From positions 1 to 64,000 of the forward strand of contig NZ_CP043617.1 in the NCBI RefSeq assembly GCF_009258225.1: a DNA stretch of 64,000 bases, in the 5' to 3' direction. A program made the position numbers and the translations under genes. Shown here piece after piece: positions 49,456 to 59,937 of the stretch. Position 1 is the stretch's first letter; each line of letters begins with the position of its first letter. The stretch is from Sulfurimonas lithotrophica. Lineage in GTDB: Bacteria > Campylobacterota > Campylobacteria > Campylobacterales > Sulfurimonadaceae. Under the pieces are notes generated by a model. That model saw nothing but the letters and a program-made list of their open reading frames with translations. It was not told the DNA's origin and searched no databases.

Positions 49456-49483
49456 AGAGAATAAATAATCCCTCTATATAGAT

Positions 49484-49509
49484 AGTGTCGCATATTGCGA
49501 CACTTTTTT
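49484..49509 (+). terminator. Rho-independent terminator after the FadL-type gene
   Basis: Perfect nine-base arms AGTGTCGCA/TGCGACACT with loop TAT, followed directly by TTTTTT. This is the clearest intrinsic terminator in the window, 28 bp after the stop. Confidence 0.92.
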
Positions 49510-49544
49510 GACAATATATATTAAATTATATACAGAACATAAAA

Positions 49545-49639
49545 TTGACTTGCAATTATAATAATTTATGATAAAATAGAATCCTTTTATATGTGATTAT
49601 TTTGTGATAACTATCACAAATAATAATATTAAGGTCACA
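49545..49639 (+). promoter_or_regulatory. Promoter region with perfect TGTGA-N6-TCACA operator
   Basis: A possible -35 TTGACT (49545-49550) and -10 TATGAT (16 bp apart) precede a perfect palindrome TTTGTGATA-AC-TATCACAAA at 49601-49620. The core TGTGA-N6-TCACA is the Crp-type consensus. An outer pair, TGTGA at about 49592 and TCACA at about 49635, flanks it. The regulator is unknown. It would control the DUF302 gene at 49687. Confidence 0.55.
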
Positions 49640-49686
49640 TTATGATAAAAGATTTCTAAGCAAAAATAAATTGACTAAGGAAAACA

Positions 49687-50256
49687 ATGATTAAAAATAT
49701 ACTTGCAGTAATTGGTGCAGTAATGCTAGTAGTGGCTCTAGGTGTTACGGTTCAGTTTGGTACAAAAGTTTCAAAATTAGACAATGGTGCATTGCCAGCG
49801 TATATGACAATGTTTGATAATGTATTAGCAAAAGGTGACCCGGCTCGTGCAATGATGAATGAGTATAAGGTTGCTGAGGATGTTGAAAATGAAGATGCCG
49901 TTGATGCTATTAAAGCTATAACGGAAGAACTTAACATGCGAGTGACAGGTGACATTAAAATGTACACAAAAGAGGACGCAGCAGCAAATGAAGTTAAACA
50001 TGCAAGAATTATCTCTGTATGTAGTTTAGAGATAGCAAAAGTATTTTTAAATTATTCTCGTTATTACGGTGGTTTCATGCCATGTAGAATTATGCTTGTT
50101 GAGTATGGAAACGGGGATAGATTTTTAGTGACTATGGATTTGAACTTAGCAATTCACGGTGGACATGATTTACCGGCTGATATGTTGGAAAAAGCGCTGT
50201 TTGTTCAAAAAGCTATGAAAGATATTCCATCTCGTGCAGCTAAAGGTGAGTTTTAA
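49687..50256 (+). CDS. DUF302-family protein
   Basis: A 189-aa protein with an N-terminal hydrophobic helix (residues 3-25) that acts as signal or membrane anchor. The DUF302 domain is at about 80-180, with the core PCRIMLVEYGNGDRFLVTMDL and a later HGGHDLP. The family is widespread with unknown biochemical role and is often found near sulfur or metal genes. TAAGGA lies just before the ATG. The upstream operator suggests strong regulation. Confidence 0.82.
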   Translation: MIKNILAVIGAVMLVVALGVTVQFGTKVSKLDNGALPAYMTMFDNVLAKGDPARAMMNEYKVAEDVENEDAVDAIKAITEELNMRVTGDIKMYTKEDAAANEVKHARIISVCSLEIAKVFLNYSRYYGGFMPCRIMLVEYGNGDRFLVTMDLNLAIHGGHDLPADMLEKALFVQKAMKDIPSRAAKGEF

Positions 50257-50284
50257 TTAATTTAGAAAATTAAGTGATGGTTTT

Positions 50285-51283
50285 CTAAACCATCACTGCT
50301 TCTCTATCACCTTCAACAATCTCACCGATAAGGTAAGAACCTTCAGCATTTGATAATACAAAATCAACATCTTTTTCTTCAACTACAAGTATCATACCGA
50401 CACCCATATTAAAAGCTCTGTACATCTCATCTTCATCAACGTGTTTTGAAATTAGATCAAAAATAGGAAGTGTTTTAATAGAGTCTTTTTTAACTTCTGC
50501 ACGTAAGTTCTCAGGTAGTACACGTGGTAGATTTTCAACTATACCCCCACCTGTGATATGAGCCATAGCTACTATTTTGTCTTTTAGTGCTTTAAAAGTT
50601 TTAACATAAATATTTGTAGGAGTTAAAAGTGTTTCGATTAAAGGTTTACCGTTAAAGTCATCATTAAAATCTAAATTCATTTTTTCAAATAATACTTTTC
50701 TAGCAAGTGAGAATCCGTTTGAATGTAGTCCTGAGCTTGGTAATGCAATAAGTTTATGCCCTGCTTTTACCAAAGATACCCTGTCCATTTCAGACTTTTC
50801 AGCTACACCGACGGCAAAACCTGCTAAATCATAATCATCTTCTGAGTACATCCCTGGCATCTCAGCAGTCTCGCCTCCGATAAGTGCACATTCACTTCTT
50901 ATACAACCCTCTGCAATACCTGCTACAACGTTTGTAGCAACATCTACATCAAGTTTACCCGTAGCATAATAATCAAGAAAAAAGCTAGGTGTACCGAAGT
51001 TACAAATCAAGTCATTAACACACATAGCCACCAAGTCTATACCTACAGTATTATGAATACCGCTGTCTATAGCAAGTTTTAATTTAGTTCCGACACCATC
51101 AGTCGCAGCAAGCATTACCGGTTCATTAAAACCTTTTGGTAATTCAAATGCACCTGCAAATGAACCTATCCCACCCATAACACCAGGAACTTTAGTTGAC
51201 TTTACAAGAGGTTTAATATTTTCAACAAAACTGTTACCAGCATCTATATCTACACCTGCATCTTTATAAGATATTTGACTCAT
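50285..51283 (-). CDS. purM: Phosphoribosylformylglycinamidine cyclo-ligase
   Basis: Closes the imidazole ring (FGAM to AIR) in purine synthesis. The 332-aa protein shows the family motifs MAATDGVGTKLKLA, GGETAEMPGMY and AHITGGGIVENLPR. ATG start. It is followed on the same strand by nothing close, and preceded 11 bp upstream by the DUF2892 gene. Confidence 0.97.
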   Translation of the reverse strand: MSQISYKDAGVDIDAGNSFVENIKPLVKSTKVPGVMGGIGSFAGAFELPKGFNEPVMLAATDGVGTKLKLAIDSGIHNTVGIDLVAMCVNDLICNFGTPSFFLDYYATGKLDVDVATNVVAGIAEGCIRSECALIGGETAEMPGMYSEDDYDLAGFAVGVAEKSEMDRVSLVKAGHKLIALPSSGLHSNGFSLARKVLFEKMNLDFNDDFNGKPLIETLLTPTNIYVKTFKALKDKIVAMAHITGGGIVENLPRVLPENLRAEVKKDSIKTLPIFDLISKHVDEDEMYRAFNMGVGMILVVEEKDVDFVLSNAEGSYLIGEIVEGDREAVMV

Positions 51284-51294
51284 CTAGTCTCCAA

Positions 51295-51495
51295 TTATTC
51301 TGGCATATCGCATTTTTTAGAAAAAATACAAAGAGGACAAAAGTTTGCTATGCCGGCAATTAAAGGGATAAATCCTAAAAAGAACCATCCTGCGCCATCA
51401 AATGCACCGTATTGTACAATACCGATAGCTATTAATATTAATCCGATAGTTATACGAAAAACTCTACAAAATTTTCTGATTTTGTTGTAATCCAT
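51295..51495 (-). CDS. Small DUF2892-family membrane protein
   Basis: A 66-aa protein with two hydrophobic helices (residues 12-30 and 35-53) and a Cys-rich C-terminal motif CPLCIFSKKC. It resembles the YgaP-type membrane domain (DUF2892), usually linked to rhodanese and sulfur metabolism. Upstream is ATG with AAAGGTATG. It lies 11 bp before purM, an incidental pairing. Confidence 0.78.
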   Translation of the reverse strand: MDYNKIRKFCRVFRITIGLILIAIGIVQYGAFDGAGWFFLGFIPLIAGIANFCPLCIFSKKCDMPE

Positions 51496-51600
51496 TACAT
51501 ACCTTTATGTTTTTATAAATATAACGCAATTATATCAAATTATTAAGAAAAATTAATCCAAAAGTGGTTAAAATCGCGGTAATTGAAAAGGATATATAAC

Positions 51601-52146
51601 ATGAAAGAGTTTATTTATAACGAAATGATGGTTCATGTACCATTGTGTACACACAAAGAACCAAAAAATATTTTAATAATAAGCAATAACGCATCAAACT
51701 TAGAAAATGAAGTCAAAAAGCATATAGACATTAGCTCAAATTCAATAGCTTGTTCTCTTGATGAAGTAAGTAAACTTGAAGATAATAAATATGATGTAGT
51801 TGTATCGGAAATGGAAGGGGACTCTTTATTTATTTCACAAATAAACCGTGTGCTTAACGATGACGGTGTTTTAGTAATCAAGCATCCAAATCTTGATAAA
51901 ATTGAAGAAAACAAGTCACTTATTACAAATTTAGGTAACTATTTTAAAATTATTATGCCATATAATATAGGGGAAGGTTCAACTGCCCTGCTTTGTTCAA
52001 AAACATATCATCCAACTGCCGATATAATACTACAACGCAGTGATATGTTGGATAACCTAGAGTATTATAACTGTGATATTCATCCTGCTGCATTTGCAAT
52101 GGGTAATAATGTGAGAAAGACTTACTTAGGAATTATCAAAAACTAA
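51601..52146 (+). CDS. Degenerate spermidine-synthase-like protein
   Basis: A 181-aa protein related to SpeE but short (SpeE is about 260-290 aa), lacking the N-terminal beta domain. The start FIYNEMMVHVPLCTHKEPKNIL and the end YYNCDIHPAAFAMGNNVRK match SpeE. The SAM/aminopropyl loop normally GGGDGG reads SNNASN, and the catalytic acidic DS motif reads SEMEGD. Catalysis is doubtful. ATG at 51601 follows AAAAGGAT, and the TTG at 51583 is less likely. It overlaps coaE by 1 bp. Confidence 0.75.
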   Translation: MKEFIYNEMMVHVPLCTHKEPKNILIISNNASNLENEVKKHIDISSNSIACSLDEVSKLEDNKYDVVVSEMEGDSLFISQINRVLNDDGVLVIKHPNLDKIEENKSLITNLGNYFKIIMPYNIGEGSTALLCSKTYHPTADIILQRSDMLDNLEYYNCDIHPAAFAMGNNVRKTYLGIIKN

Positions 52147-52739
52147 TGGCATTTAAATACGCTATCGCATTGACTGGAGGGATTGCTACTGGTAAGAGCA
52201 CGGTAGCTTCCCTGCTAGCTTTAAATGGGATGCGTGTGATAGACGCCGACACTATTTCACATGAGATTTTAGATGCTTCATCTGCTTGGGTTGAAGATAA
52301 TTTTGGCAAAGAGTATGTAAATGGGAAAAAAGTCAATCGTACAAAGCTTGGTTCATTGGTTTTCTCAGATGCAGCCGCAAAGAAAAAATTAGAAGATTAT
52401 CTTCATCCTAAAATTCGTGAGGAGATAGCAAAGAGAAGTGAAAAACAAGATAAGTTTAATTTCCCTTACTTAATAGATATCCCGCTTTTTTTTGAAAATA
52501 ATTCTTATGATATTAAAGATTCTGTAGTAGTATATACACCAGCCGATATACAGTTAGATAGGTTTATGAAAAGAAACGGTTATTCAAAAGAGGAATCTAT
52601 AAAAAGAATAGCCTCTCAGATGCCCATAGATGAGAAAAAATCACGTGCTACATGGGTTATTGACAACTCAAAAGACTTAAAGCATCTACAAAAAGAGGTA
52701 GAGATTTTTGTTGAAAAGATAAAGGAGAAATACTTATGA
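52146..52739 (+). CDS. coaE: Dephospho-CoA kinase
   Basis: Final kinase of coenzyme A synthesis. The 197-aa protein carries Walker A in LTGGIATGKSTVA near residue 8 and the CoaE motif VIDADTISHEIL. It overlaps the upstream gene by 1 bp and dapF by 4 bp (ATGATGG). Confidence 0.95.
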   Translation: MAFKYAIALTGGIATGKSTVASLLALNGMRVIDADTISHEILDASSAWVEDNFGKEYVNGKKVNRTKLGSLVFSDAAAKKKLEDYLHPKIREEIAKRSEKQDKFNFPYLIDIPLFFENNSYDIKDSVVVYTPADIQLDRFMKRNGYSKEESIKRIASQMPIDEKKSRATWVIDNSKDLKHLQKEVEIFVEKIKEKYL

Positions 52740-53521
52740 TGGTCTCAAAATACAGTGCAAGTGGAAATGATTTTGTAATTTTCCATTCAGAAGAAAAGCT
52801 AGATAGAACGGAGCTAGCAAAAATATTATGTCACCGTCAAGAAGGTATAGGTGCTGATGGTTTGGTTGTATTGATTCCCCATGAAAAATATGATTTTCAA
52901 GGAAATCAATCAAAGATTGATTTTGAGTGGCAGTTTTATAATTCAGACGGAAGCCATGCCGATATGTGTGGAAATGCATCACGTGCAGCAGCACATTACG
53001 CATTTAAACACGATTTAGCCTCTAAAAACATGAGTTTTTTAACAGGTGCAGGTGTTATAAGTGCAACTATTGAAAGCTCAGACGATAAAAAAGGGATGGT
53101 TTTAAGTGAGCTGACACCACCTGAAATATTAGATACAGAGATAGAGTTTAACGGTAATTCTTGGTGGCTTATAAATACAGGAGTACCGCATCTTGTAAGA
53201 TATATGGATAATATAGAAGAATTTGATATAGAAGAAGCAAGAGAGTTAAGATATAAATATAATGCAAATGTTAATATAGTTCAAGTAGTAGATGGAAATT
53301 TAAAAGTTCGTACCTATGAGCGTGGTGTTGAAGATGAGACACTTGCTTGTGGAACCGGTATGGCTGCTTGTTTTTACAGAGCTTTTAAAGAGGGTAAAGT
53401 TAGTGATAGCATAGAAGTATATCCAATAAGTGGTGAGACTTTATATCTTGGCTATAACGGCGAGACAATCACTTTTAAAGGTAAAGTGAAAAATACTTTT
53501 AATACTGACTGGACCAATTAA
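52736..53521 (+). CDS. dapF: Diaminopimelate epimerase
   Basis: Makes meso-diaminopimelate for lysine and peptidoglycan. The 261-aa enzyme has the two catalytic Cys in MCGNASRAA and LACGTGMAA. The N-terminus [14 protein letters not shown] is standard. Its ATG overlaps the coaE stop, so the order SpeE-like, coaE, dapF is one operon. It converges with prfA, 4 bp overlapped. Confidence 0.96.
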   Translation: MMVSKYSASGNDFVIFHSEEKLDRTELAKILCHRQEGIGADGLVVLIPHEKYDFQGNQSKIDFEWQFYNSDGSHADMCGNASRAAAHYAFKHDLASKNMSFLTGAGVISATIESSDDKKGMVLSELTPPEILDTEIEFNGNSWWLINTGVPHLVRYMDNIEEFDIEEARELRYKYNANVNIVQVVDGNLKVRTYERGVEDETLACGTGMAACFYRAFKEGKVSDSIEVYPISGETLYLGYNGETITFKGKVKNTFNTDWTN

Positions 53522-54585
53522 AGTCCAGCAGCTTCAACAATTTTAGCTTGAGTATCAGCAATTAGCGGCTCGATAATTTCATCAAATAAACCGCCACTCA
53601 TTATCTCATTTAATCTGTAAAGTGTTAAGTTGATTCTGTGATCACTTATACGGTTTTGCGGGTAGTTGTAAGTGCGAATACGCCCACTTCTATCTCCAGT
53701 TCCTACTTGTGCCGCACGCTCAGCCGCATTTTCAGACTGTTGCGCTTGCATCTCTAACTCATAAAGACGAGACTTTAGTACTTTCATAGCCTTGTCTTTA
53801 TTTTTGTGTTGAGATTTCTGATCTTGGTTCGTTACAACAATTCCTGTCGGTAAGTGAGTAATACGAACAGCTGAATCGGTTGTATTTACAGATTGACCAC
53901 CACAACCGGATGAACGCATAACGTCTATTTTTAAATCATTTTCATTGATTTGAATCTCAACATCATCGACTTCAGGCATTACAGCTACTGTTATCGCAGA
54001 TGTGTGAACACGACCTTGGGATTCTGTAGCAGGTACACGTTGAACCCGGTGAGTACCACCTTCGTATTTAAGTCTAGAGTAAACTTGCTCACCTTTTATA
54101 AGTGCCGTTACCTCTTTGAATCCACCGGCTTCGGAAGGGGAAGTTGAGATAAGCTCAATCTTCCAACCTCTAACATCGGCATAACGCGTATATGCTTCAA
54201 ACAGATCACCAACAAAAAGTGCAGCTTCATCACCGCCTGTTCCGGCACGAAGCTCAACAATTATGTTTCTATCATCATTTGGATCTTTTGGAAGTAAAAG
54301 AAGTTTAATTTCTTCTTCTATTAGCGGTAGTTGAGGTTCAAGTTCTTTAAGTTCTTCTTTTGCCATCTCACCCATTTCAGCATCGCTTAACATCTCTTTT
54401 GCTTCGGCAATTTCTTCTAGTATAGATTTATACTCTTTTGCTTTTTCAACTATTGGTAAAAGTGAAGATTGTTCTTTTGAAAGCTCTGTCATCTTTTTGA
54501 TGTCAGAAGTGATATCAGGTGAACTTAGCAAATCGCTAAGCTCATTATAGCGGTTGATAAACGGTGTAAGTTTATCTGATAACAT
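53518..54585 (-). CDS. prfA: Peptide chain release factor 1
   Basis: Recognises UAA and UAG and releases the peptide. In 355 aa, the PxT anticodon-like region (near residue 185, VPATESQG) and the catalytic GGQ ([17 protein letters not shown]) are intact. ATG start. It is followed by rpsT upstream in the operon, 13 bp apart. Confidence 0.97.
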   Translation of the reverse strand: MLSDKLTPFINRYNELSDLLSSPDITSDIKKMTELSKEQSSLLPIVEKAKEYKSILEEIAEAKEMLSDAEMGEMAKEELKELEPQLPLIEEEIKLLLLPKDPNDDRNIIVELRAGTGGDEAALFVGDLFEAYTRYADVRGWKIELISTSPSEAGGFKEVTALIKGEQVYSRLKYEGGTHRVQRVPATESQGRVHTSAITVAVMPEVDDVEIQINENDLKIDVMRSSGCGGQSVNTTDSAVRITHLPTGIVVTNQDQKSQHKNKDKAMKVLKSRLYELEMQAQQSENAAERAAQVGTGDRSGRIRTYNYPQNRISDHRINLTLYRLNEIMSGGLFDEIIEPLIADTQAKIVEAAGL

Positions 54586-54598
54586 ATTTGTTACCTAA

Positions 54599-54859
54599 TT
54601 ATATAGCGTTAACGGCTTTGTTAAGACGACTAACTTTTCTTGAAGCTGTTTCTCTTTTAAGAACACCTTTGCTTACAAATTTATGAATTTGTTTGTTTGC
54701 TACTTTGAAAGCTACTGTAGCTTCCTCTTTATTACCGGCTTCAACAGCAGTGTTTACCGCTTTTACGATGTTTTTAAGACGAGTTCTGTAAAAACGATTA
54801 CGCTCTGCTTTAACGATCGTTTGGCGAATTCTCTTAATTGATGACTTATGATTTGCCAT
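54599..54859 (-). CDS. rpsT: 30S ribosomal protein S20
   Basis: A basic 86-aa protein that binds 16S rRNA early in assembly. The start [20 protein letters not shown] and the end [10 protein letters not shown] are typical. ATG with GGACTC upstream. First gene of rpsT-prfA. Confidence 0.97.
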   Translation of the reverse strand: MANHKSSIKRIRQTIVKAERNRFYRTRLKNIVKAVNTAVEAGNKEEATVAFKVANKQIHKFVSKGVLKRETASRKVSRLNKAVNAI

Positions 54860-55116
54860 TTAATGAGTCCTTGTTTTTGGGTTAATTTATATTACCCAGA
54901 TAATTTTAGTGCGCAATTTTAGCTTAAATATAATTAAAATTAAGTTAAACAAAAGTCTTATTCCAAAATATTATATAATTATGTTTATTTGTGCTAAAAT
55001 ACGCCAACTTTATAATATATAGATTTTTCTCGCCGAAAGGCGTAGCTTTTCTGAAGAAACGTAAACATTTTGTGAGAGGAATTTTAAAAGAATTACTTCT
55101 TTTAAAAGGAGAATAT

Positions 55117-56457
55117 GTGAAATTATTTGGAACTGACGGTGTAAGAGGTGAGGCCGGTACATTTTTAAATGCATCTTTAGCAATGCGCGTAGCGATGGCA
55201 GCCGGAATATATTTTAAAAAACATTCAAAAACAAATAAAATCTTAGTAGGTAAAGACACTAGACGTAGTGGTTATATGATTGAAAATGCTATCGTAAGCG
55301 GTTTAACTGCAATAGGTTATGATGTTGTAGAGATTGGTCCTATGCCGACACCTGCTATTGCTTATATTACGGAAAATATGCGTTGTGATGCAGGTATTAT
55401 GATAAGTGCATCCCACAACTCCTTTGAAGATAACGGAATTAAATTTTTTGACTCTCACGGAGACAAACTTTCTTGCGAAGCAGAAGAGGAGATTGAGACT
55501 ATATATCTTGATGAAGATATTATAACCGAGGCTCAAGCAAAAGGGAAAAATATAGGTAAAGCAAAAAGAATCGATGACGTAATCGGTCGTTATATTGTTG
55601 CACTTAAAAACTCTTTTCCAAGAGAACTCTCACTTAGCGGTATGCGTATAGTTTTAGATACTGCAAACGGAGCAGCGTATAAAGTAGGACCTACAGTTTT
55701 AGAAGAACTAGGTGCCGATGTAATTGTGCTGCATAATTCTCCTAACGGTTATAATATTAATGAAGACTGTGGAGCACTGCATACAAAAGACTTATGTGAG
55801 CATGTACGAATGTTTCGTGCAGACTTAGGTATAGCACTTGATGGAGATGCAGACAGGCTTGTAGTCGTGGATGAAAAAGGTGAGGTTATAGACGGTGATC
55901 AGCTTCTTGGAGCTCTTGGAGCATATATAAATGAAAGAGGTCTTCTTAAAGGTGGAGGAGTTGTTGCTACTGTTATGAGTAATCAGGGACTTGAGGATTA
56001 TCTAAAAAGTTTAGATCTTGAACTTCATAGATCGGCAGTCGGAGATAAAAATGTTTTGGAAATTATGAAGCGTGATGGCATCAACTTCGGAGGTGAACAA
56101 AGCGGACATGTAATTATGCACGATTATGCCAAAACAGGTGACGGTTTAGTATCAGCACTCCAAGTATTGGCGCTATTGCTTCATAAAAATGAAAAAGCAT
56201 CAACGGCACTCCGTCCGTTTGAATTATATCCTCAAAAATTGGTCAATATTAAAGTAAATCACAAAAAACCTTTAAATGAAATTGAAGGTTTAGATATACT
56301 TTTAAAAGAATTGGATGATAAACATATACGTCATTTGGTTCGTTATTCAGGAACCGAAAATAAATTAAGACTGCTTTTAGAAGGTCAAAATTCTAAAGAA
56401 TTGGATTCTGAAATGGATAAGCTTTCTAAATTTTTTAAAAAAGCGTTAAATGGATAA
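55117..56457 (+). CDS. glmM: Phosphoglucosamine mutase
   Basis: Converts GlcN-6-P to GlcN-1-P for UDP-GlcNAc. In 446 aa the phospho-serine loop is [17 protein letters not shown] and the metal loop is [10 protein letters not shown]. The sugar-binding [10 protein letters not shown] lies near the C-terminus. The frame extends upstream, but GTG at 55117, which gives the conserved [12 protein letters not shown], lies 5 bases after AAAAGGAG and is clearly the start. It overlaps lspA by 8 bp. Confidence 0.97.
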   Translation: MKLFGTDGVRGEAGTFLNASLAMRVAMAAGIYFKKHSKTNKILVGKDTRRSGYMIENAIVSGLTAIGYDVVEIGPMPTPAIAYITENMRCDAGIMISASHNSFEDNGIKFFDSHGDKLSCEAEEEIETIYLDEDIITEAQAKGKNIGKAKRIDDVIGRYIVALKNSFPRELSLSGMRIVLDTANGAAYKVGPTVLEELGADVIVLHNSPNGYNINEDCGALHTKDLCEHVRMFRADLGIALDGDADRLVVVDEKGEVIDGDQLLGALGAYINERGLLKGGGVVATVMSNQGLEDYLKSLDLELHRSAVGDKNVLEIMKRDGINFGGEQSGHVIMHDYAKTGDGLVSALQVLALLLHKNEKASTALRPFELYPQKLVNIKVNHKKPLNEIEGLDILLKELDDKHIRHLVRYSGTENKLRLLLEGQNSKELDSEMDKLSKFFKKALNG

Positions 56458-56905
56458 GGTTTATTTAAAACTCGGTGGAATACTTTTTCTCACTATTGCA
56501 GGTATATTTATAATCGATCAAAATATAAAAATGCTTTTTGTAGAGGGTTTTCGTTATTACACCGATTGTATAGACTTGATTTTGGTTTATAATAAAGGTG
56601 TTGCATTTTCCATGCTTTCTTTTTTGGACGAATGGCTTAAATACATACAGTTGACAATGGTTTTTGGAATATTGGCATATGTTGTATATCTAAAAAAAAT
56701 ATGTTATTCAATACCTGTCGGATTGCTTCTGGGCGGGGCTTTTTCAAATGTATATGATCGCTTTATTCACGGTGGTGTAGTTGATATGGTTTATTGGCAT
56801 TGTGGTTTTGATTTTGCAGTATTTAACTTTGCCGATGTTGTGATAGATATAGCTGTAGTGTGGCTACTTATACTAAACTTTAAACCTAATTTATGTAAAA
56901 ATTAG
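56450..56905 (+). CDS. lspA: Lipoprotein signal peptidase
   Basis: Cuts signal peptides of prolipoproteins. The 151-aa protein has four transmembrane helices, the Asn motif [15 protein letters not shown], and the second catalytic Asp in [13 protein letters not shown]. It overlaps glmM by 8 bp. Confidence 0.95.
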   Translation: MDKVYLKLGGILFLTIAGIFIIDQNIKMLFVEGFRYYTDCIDLILVYNKGVAFSMLSFLDEWLKYIQLTMVFGILAYVVYLKKICYSIPVGLLLGGAFSNVYDRFIHGGVVDMVYWHCGFDFAVFNFADVVIDIAVVWLLILNFKPNLCKN

Positions 56906-56968
56906 ATATTATTGCTCAAAATAATAGTTAAAATAGGACTATAAAAAGATATAAACAAAAGGAAATTG

Positions 56969-58267
56969 ATGGAAATCAAATCAAATAAAATTGATGGTGC
57001 GAATGCTGAAATTGAAGCTACAATATTAAAAGAGGTTGTAGATGCCAACTTAGAAAAAATTGCAAAAGAACTTGCTAAAACTGCTAATGTTCAAGGTTTT
57101 AGAAAAGGTAAAGTGCCTGTAGCAATCATAAAACAACAATATGGTGAAAAACTTGTTCAAGATGCTGAAGCTGAAGCATTAAGAGCTGTTTTAAACGGTG
57201 GATTAGAGCAGATGGAAATTGATAATAGTGCTCTAATAGGAGAACCTACTATTTCTAAATTTGATAAAAGCGACGATAAAATTGAAGTAATGGTAAAAGT
57301 TGCTATGCGCCCCGTAATCGAGTTAGGTGATTATGCATCTTTGGCAAAAGACTTTAAAAAGCCCGAAGTAAAAGATAAAGATGTAGATGCACGTTTAAAA
57401 GAGATTGCAGAGAGCCAAGCTCCACTTGAAAACATCAAAAGAAACCGTAAAATGAAAGAAGGCGATACAGCTGTAATAGACTTTGAAGGTTTTGTTGACG
57501 GTACTGCATTTGAAGGCGGTAAAGCTGAAAACTTTGAGCTTCTTTTAGGTTCAGGTCAGTTTATTCCAGGTTTTGAAGATCAATTAATCGGTGTTAAAAG
57601 AGATGAAGAAGTTGAAATCAATGTAAAATTTCCTGATGAATACCAAGCTAAAGATTTAGCCGGTAAAGATGCTATGTTCAAAGTAAAAGTTAACGGCGTT
57701 AAAGTAAAAGGTGAAGTTGAACTTGACGATGAATTAGCTAAAAAATTACTTGGTAAAGACGATGCTACGCTTGAATCTTTAAAAGAAGAATTAAAAACTC
57801 AAATGGAAAATGAAGAGCTTATCAAACTTTACAACGAAGAACTAAAACCTGCACTTTTAGAGTCTTTAGTAGCTGAGATTAAATTCGACTTACCTGAGTT
57901 TGTAGTTGAGCAAGAGATAGATATGGCTCTAAATAAAAAAGCTCAAGGAATGAGTGAAGATGAGATTAAAGAGCTTCGTGAAGATGCAGAAAAATTAAAA
58001 GAGCTTCGTGAAACTTTCCGTTCAGATGCACAGGAAAGCGTAAAAGCTACATTTATTATCGATTCTTTAGCACAAGCCGAGAATGTAAAAGTTGAAGAAC
58101 AAGAAGTTATGCAAACTATTTACTATGAAGCGATGCAAATGGGTCAAGATCCTCAAAAAGCGTATGAGCAGTATAAAGAAGCAGGATATATCCCTGCTAT
58201 TCAAATGTCAATGGTAGAGGATAAAGTACTTCGTCAAATTTTAGATTCAAAGATAAAAGAGGCATAA
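56969..58267 (+). CDS. tig: Trigger factor
   Basis: Ribosome-associated chaperone of 432 aa. The N-terminal ribosome-binding domain carries [16 protein letters not shown]. The FKBP domain is near residues 155-240 ([20 protein letters not shown]), and the C-terminal helical domain follows. ATG at 56969 is preceded by AAAGGAAA (6 bases). It is first of tig-clpP-GGDEF-like-def, with clpP starting 1 bp after its stop. Confidence 0.96.
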   Translation: MEIKSNKIDGANAEIEATILKEVVDANLEKIAKELAKTANVQGFRKGKVPVAIIKQQYGEKLVQDAEAEALRAVLNGGLEQMEIDNSALIGEPTISKFDKSDDKIEVMVKVAMRPVIELGDYASLAKDFKKPEVKDKDVDARLKEIAESQAPLENIKRNRKMKEGDTAVIDFEGFVDGTAFEGGKAENFELLLGSGQFIPGFEDQLIGVKRDEEVEINVKFPDEYQAKDLAGKDAMFKVKVNGVKVKGEVELDDELAKKLLGKDDATLESLKEELKTQMENEELIKLYNEELKPALLESLVAEIKFDLPEFVVEQEIDMALNKKAQGMSEDEIKELREDAEKLKELRETFRSDAQESVKATFIIDSLAQAENVKVEEQEVMQTIYYEAMQMGQDPQKAYEQYKEAGYIPAIQMSMVEDKVLRQILDSKIKEA

Positions 58268-58268
58268 T

Positions 58269-58859
58269 ATGAGTTATGTACCATACGTTGTTGAACAAAC
58301 CGGACGTGGTGAGCGTTCATACGATATATATTCTCGTCTTTTGAAAGATAGAATAGTAATGCTTAGCGGTGAAGTAAATGATGCCGTTGCATCTTCAATA
58401 GTAGCCCAGTTTCTATTCTTGGAAGCAGAAGATCCTGAAAAAGATATCTACTTTTATATAAATTCACCGGGTGGTGTAGTAACGGCAGGTATGGCTATAT
58501 ATGACACTATGAACTATATTCGTCCTGATGTTTCAACAATATGTATAGGTCAAGCGGCATCTATGGGTGCTTTTTTATTATCAAGCGGTGAAAAGGGTAA
58601 AAGATATGCCCTGCCACATGCCAGAGTTATGATACATCAACCACTTGGCGGTGCTCAAGGTCAAGCTACGGATATTGAGATTCAAGCTAATGAGATCTTA
58701 CGTATGAAAAAAGAGTTAAATTCTATTTTGGCTAAAAACACCGGACAAAGTATTAAAAGAGTTGAAAAAGATACGGACCGTGATAACTTTATGAGTGCTA
58801 AAGAGTGTGTAGAGTACGGTATGATAGATAAAGTTTTAACTAAAAACGAGAAAGAGTAG
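58269..58859 (+). CDS. clpP: ATP-dependent Clp protease proteolytic subunit
   Basis: The 196-aa serine peptidase with Ser in [14 protein letters not shown], His in [16 protein letters not shown], and Asp near residue 170 ([10 protein letters not shown]). One bp after tig. The tig-clpP linkage is conserved across bacteria. Confidence 0.97.
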   Translation: MSYVPYVVEQTGRGERSYDIYSRLLKDRIVMLSGEVNDAVASSIVAQFLFLEAEDPEKDIYFYINSPGGVVTAGMAIYDTMNYIRPDVSTICIGQAASMGAFLLSSGEKGKRYALPHARVMIHQPLGGAQGQATDIEIQANEILRMKKELNSILAKNTGQSIKRVEKDTDRDNFMSAKECVEYGMIDKVLTKNEKE

Positions 58860-58868
58860 GAATTTGAC

Positions 58869-59927
58869 ATGGCAGGTTCATTAAGAAATAGAGGGCGTAG
58901 AGAAACTAAAAGAGATGCATCTGTTAACTCAGAATCTATTAGAGATACAGCTAGCAGTGAGCCCAGCAGTGATTTAGAACTTTACGCAAAGGAAGTTCTT
59001 AGAAGCTTGATTAATGACAACTTGCCGCCAACCCCTAATAATTACTCACTATATTTCGACAGACTTTTAGAAGATAAGAGTGAAAACTTTCGCAAACAAA
59101 TTATGTCTATGCTTGAACTTGAAGAGAGTAACGACGCAGAAAATACCATTATGCTTGAGCAAAGTCTAAAGCAAGGTTTTACATCGGTAAAAGGTATTTT
59201 AAACGTTACGGCATCGCTATATAAAAATATCTCTTTAATGAGTAAGATACTTAAAAAAAGACGTGATGAGTTGGATGAGAGCAGAGGCGATAACGGTGCA
59301 TCAAGCAGTGTAATAGCATCTTTAGAAGGTGATGTAGCCAAATTAAACGCTATACTTAAAAAACAATCCGGTACTTTAAAATCACAGTACGATGAAACTG
59401 CCAAAGTTGTTAAAAATGTTGAAAATGAAACCATATTTGATAATAAATACGGTGTATATAACAAACGTTATTTAATGACAAAACTTGAACAAGAGATAGA
59501 ACTGGTACGTGAATTTAAACATAGTTCTTCTTTAATTATGGTTGAGTTAAGTAAAGAGCTTATAGAGAATGTCAATAATGAAAAAGCTACGGTATTAATG
59601 ACAAGAACTATTGCCAGACTTCTTCTTAAGACTTCAAGAAGAAGTGATACTGTAGCATACTATGGTAACGGACAATTTGCGATGCTGCTTAAACATACGG
59701 ACTTAGAGAGTGCGAAAAAAGCAAGTGAGCGTTTAACCGAATTAGTTTCAAATTCTAATTTCTTTTTGGCCGATCGTGAAATTCAGCTTAAAATTGCCAT
59801 TGGTATTACAGATATCAATCCATCATACTCTGTTGAAGAGACAGTAGTTAGTACTATGGATGGTATAGAAAAATCATATATGGATAGAAATAGCGATTAT
59901 GCAGTATCGCTAAAAAACAAGTCTTAG
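58869..59927 (+). CDS. GGDEF-like protein with degenerate active site
   Basis: A 352-aa protein. A helical N-terminal region (residues 30-180, with LYAKEVLRSLINDNLPPTPN) and a coiled coil precede a GGDEF-type domain at about 195-345. The active-site signature reads YYGNGQFAML instead of GG(D/E)EF, so it is likely catalytically dead. AGGAA lies 6 bases before the ATG. It is inserted between clpP and def, which are commonly adjacent in relatives such as Helicobacter. Confidence 0.82.
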   Translation: MAGSLRNRGRRETKRDASVNSESIRDTASSEPSSDLELYAKEVLRSLINDNLPPTPNNYSLYFDRLLEDKSENFRKQIMSMLELEESNDAENTIMLEQSLKQGFTSVKGILNVTASLYKNISLMSKILKKRRDELDESRGDNGASSSVIASLEGDVAKLNAILKKQSGTLKSQYDETAKVVKNVENETIFDNKYGVYNKRYLMTKLEQEIELVREFKHSSSLIMVELSKELIENVNNEKATVLMTRTIARLLLKTSRRSDTVAYYGNGQFAMLLKHTDLESAKKASERLTELVSNSNFFLADREIQLKIAIGITDINPSYSVEETVVSTMDGIEKSYMDRNSDYAVSLKNKS

Positions 59928-59937
59928 AGTTTTTTAT

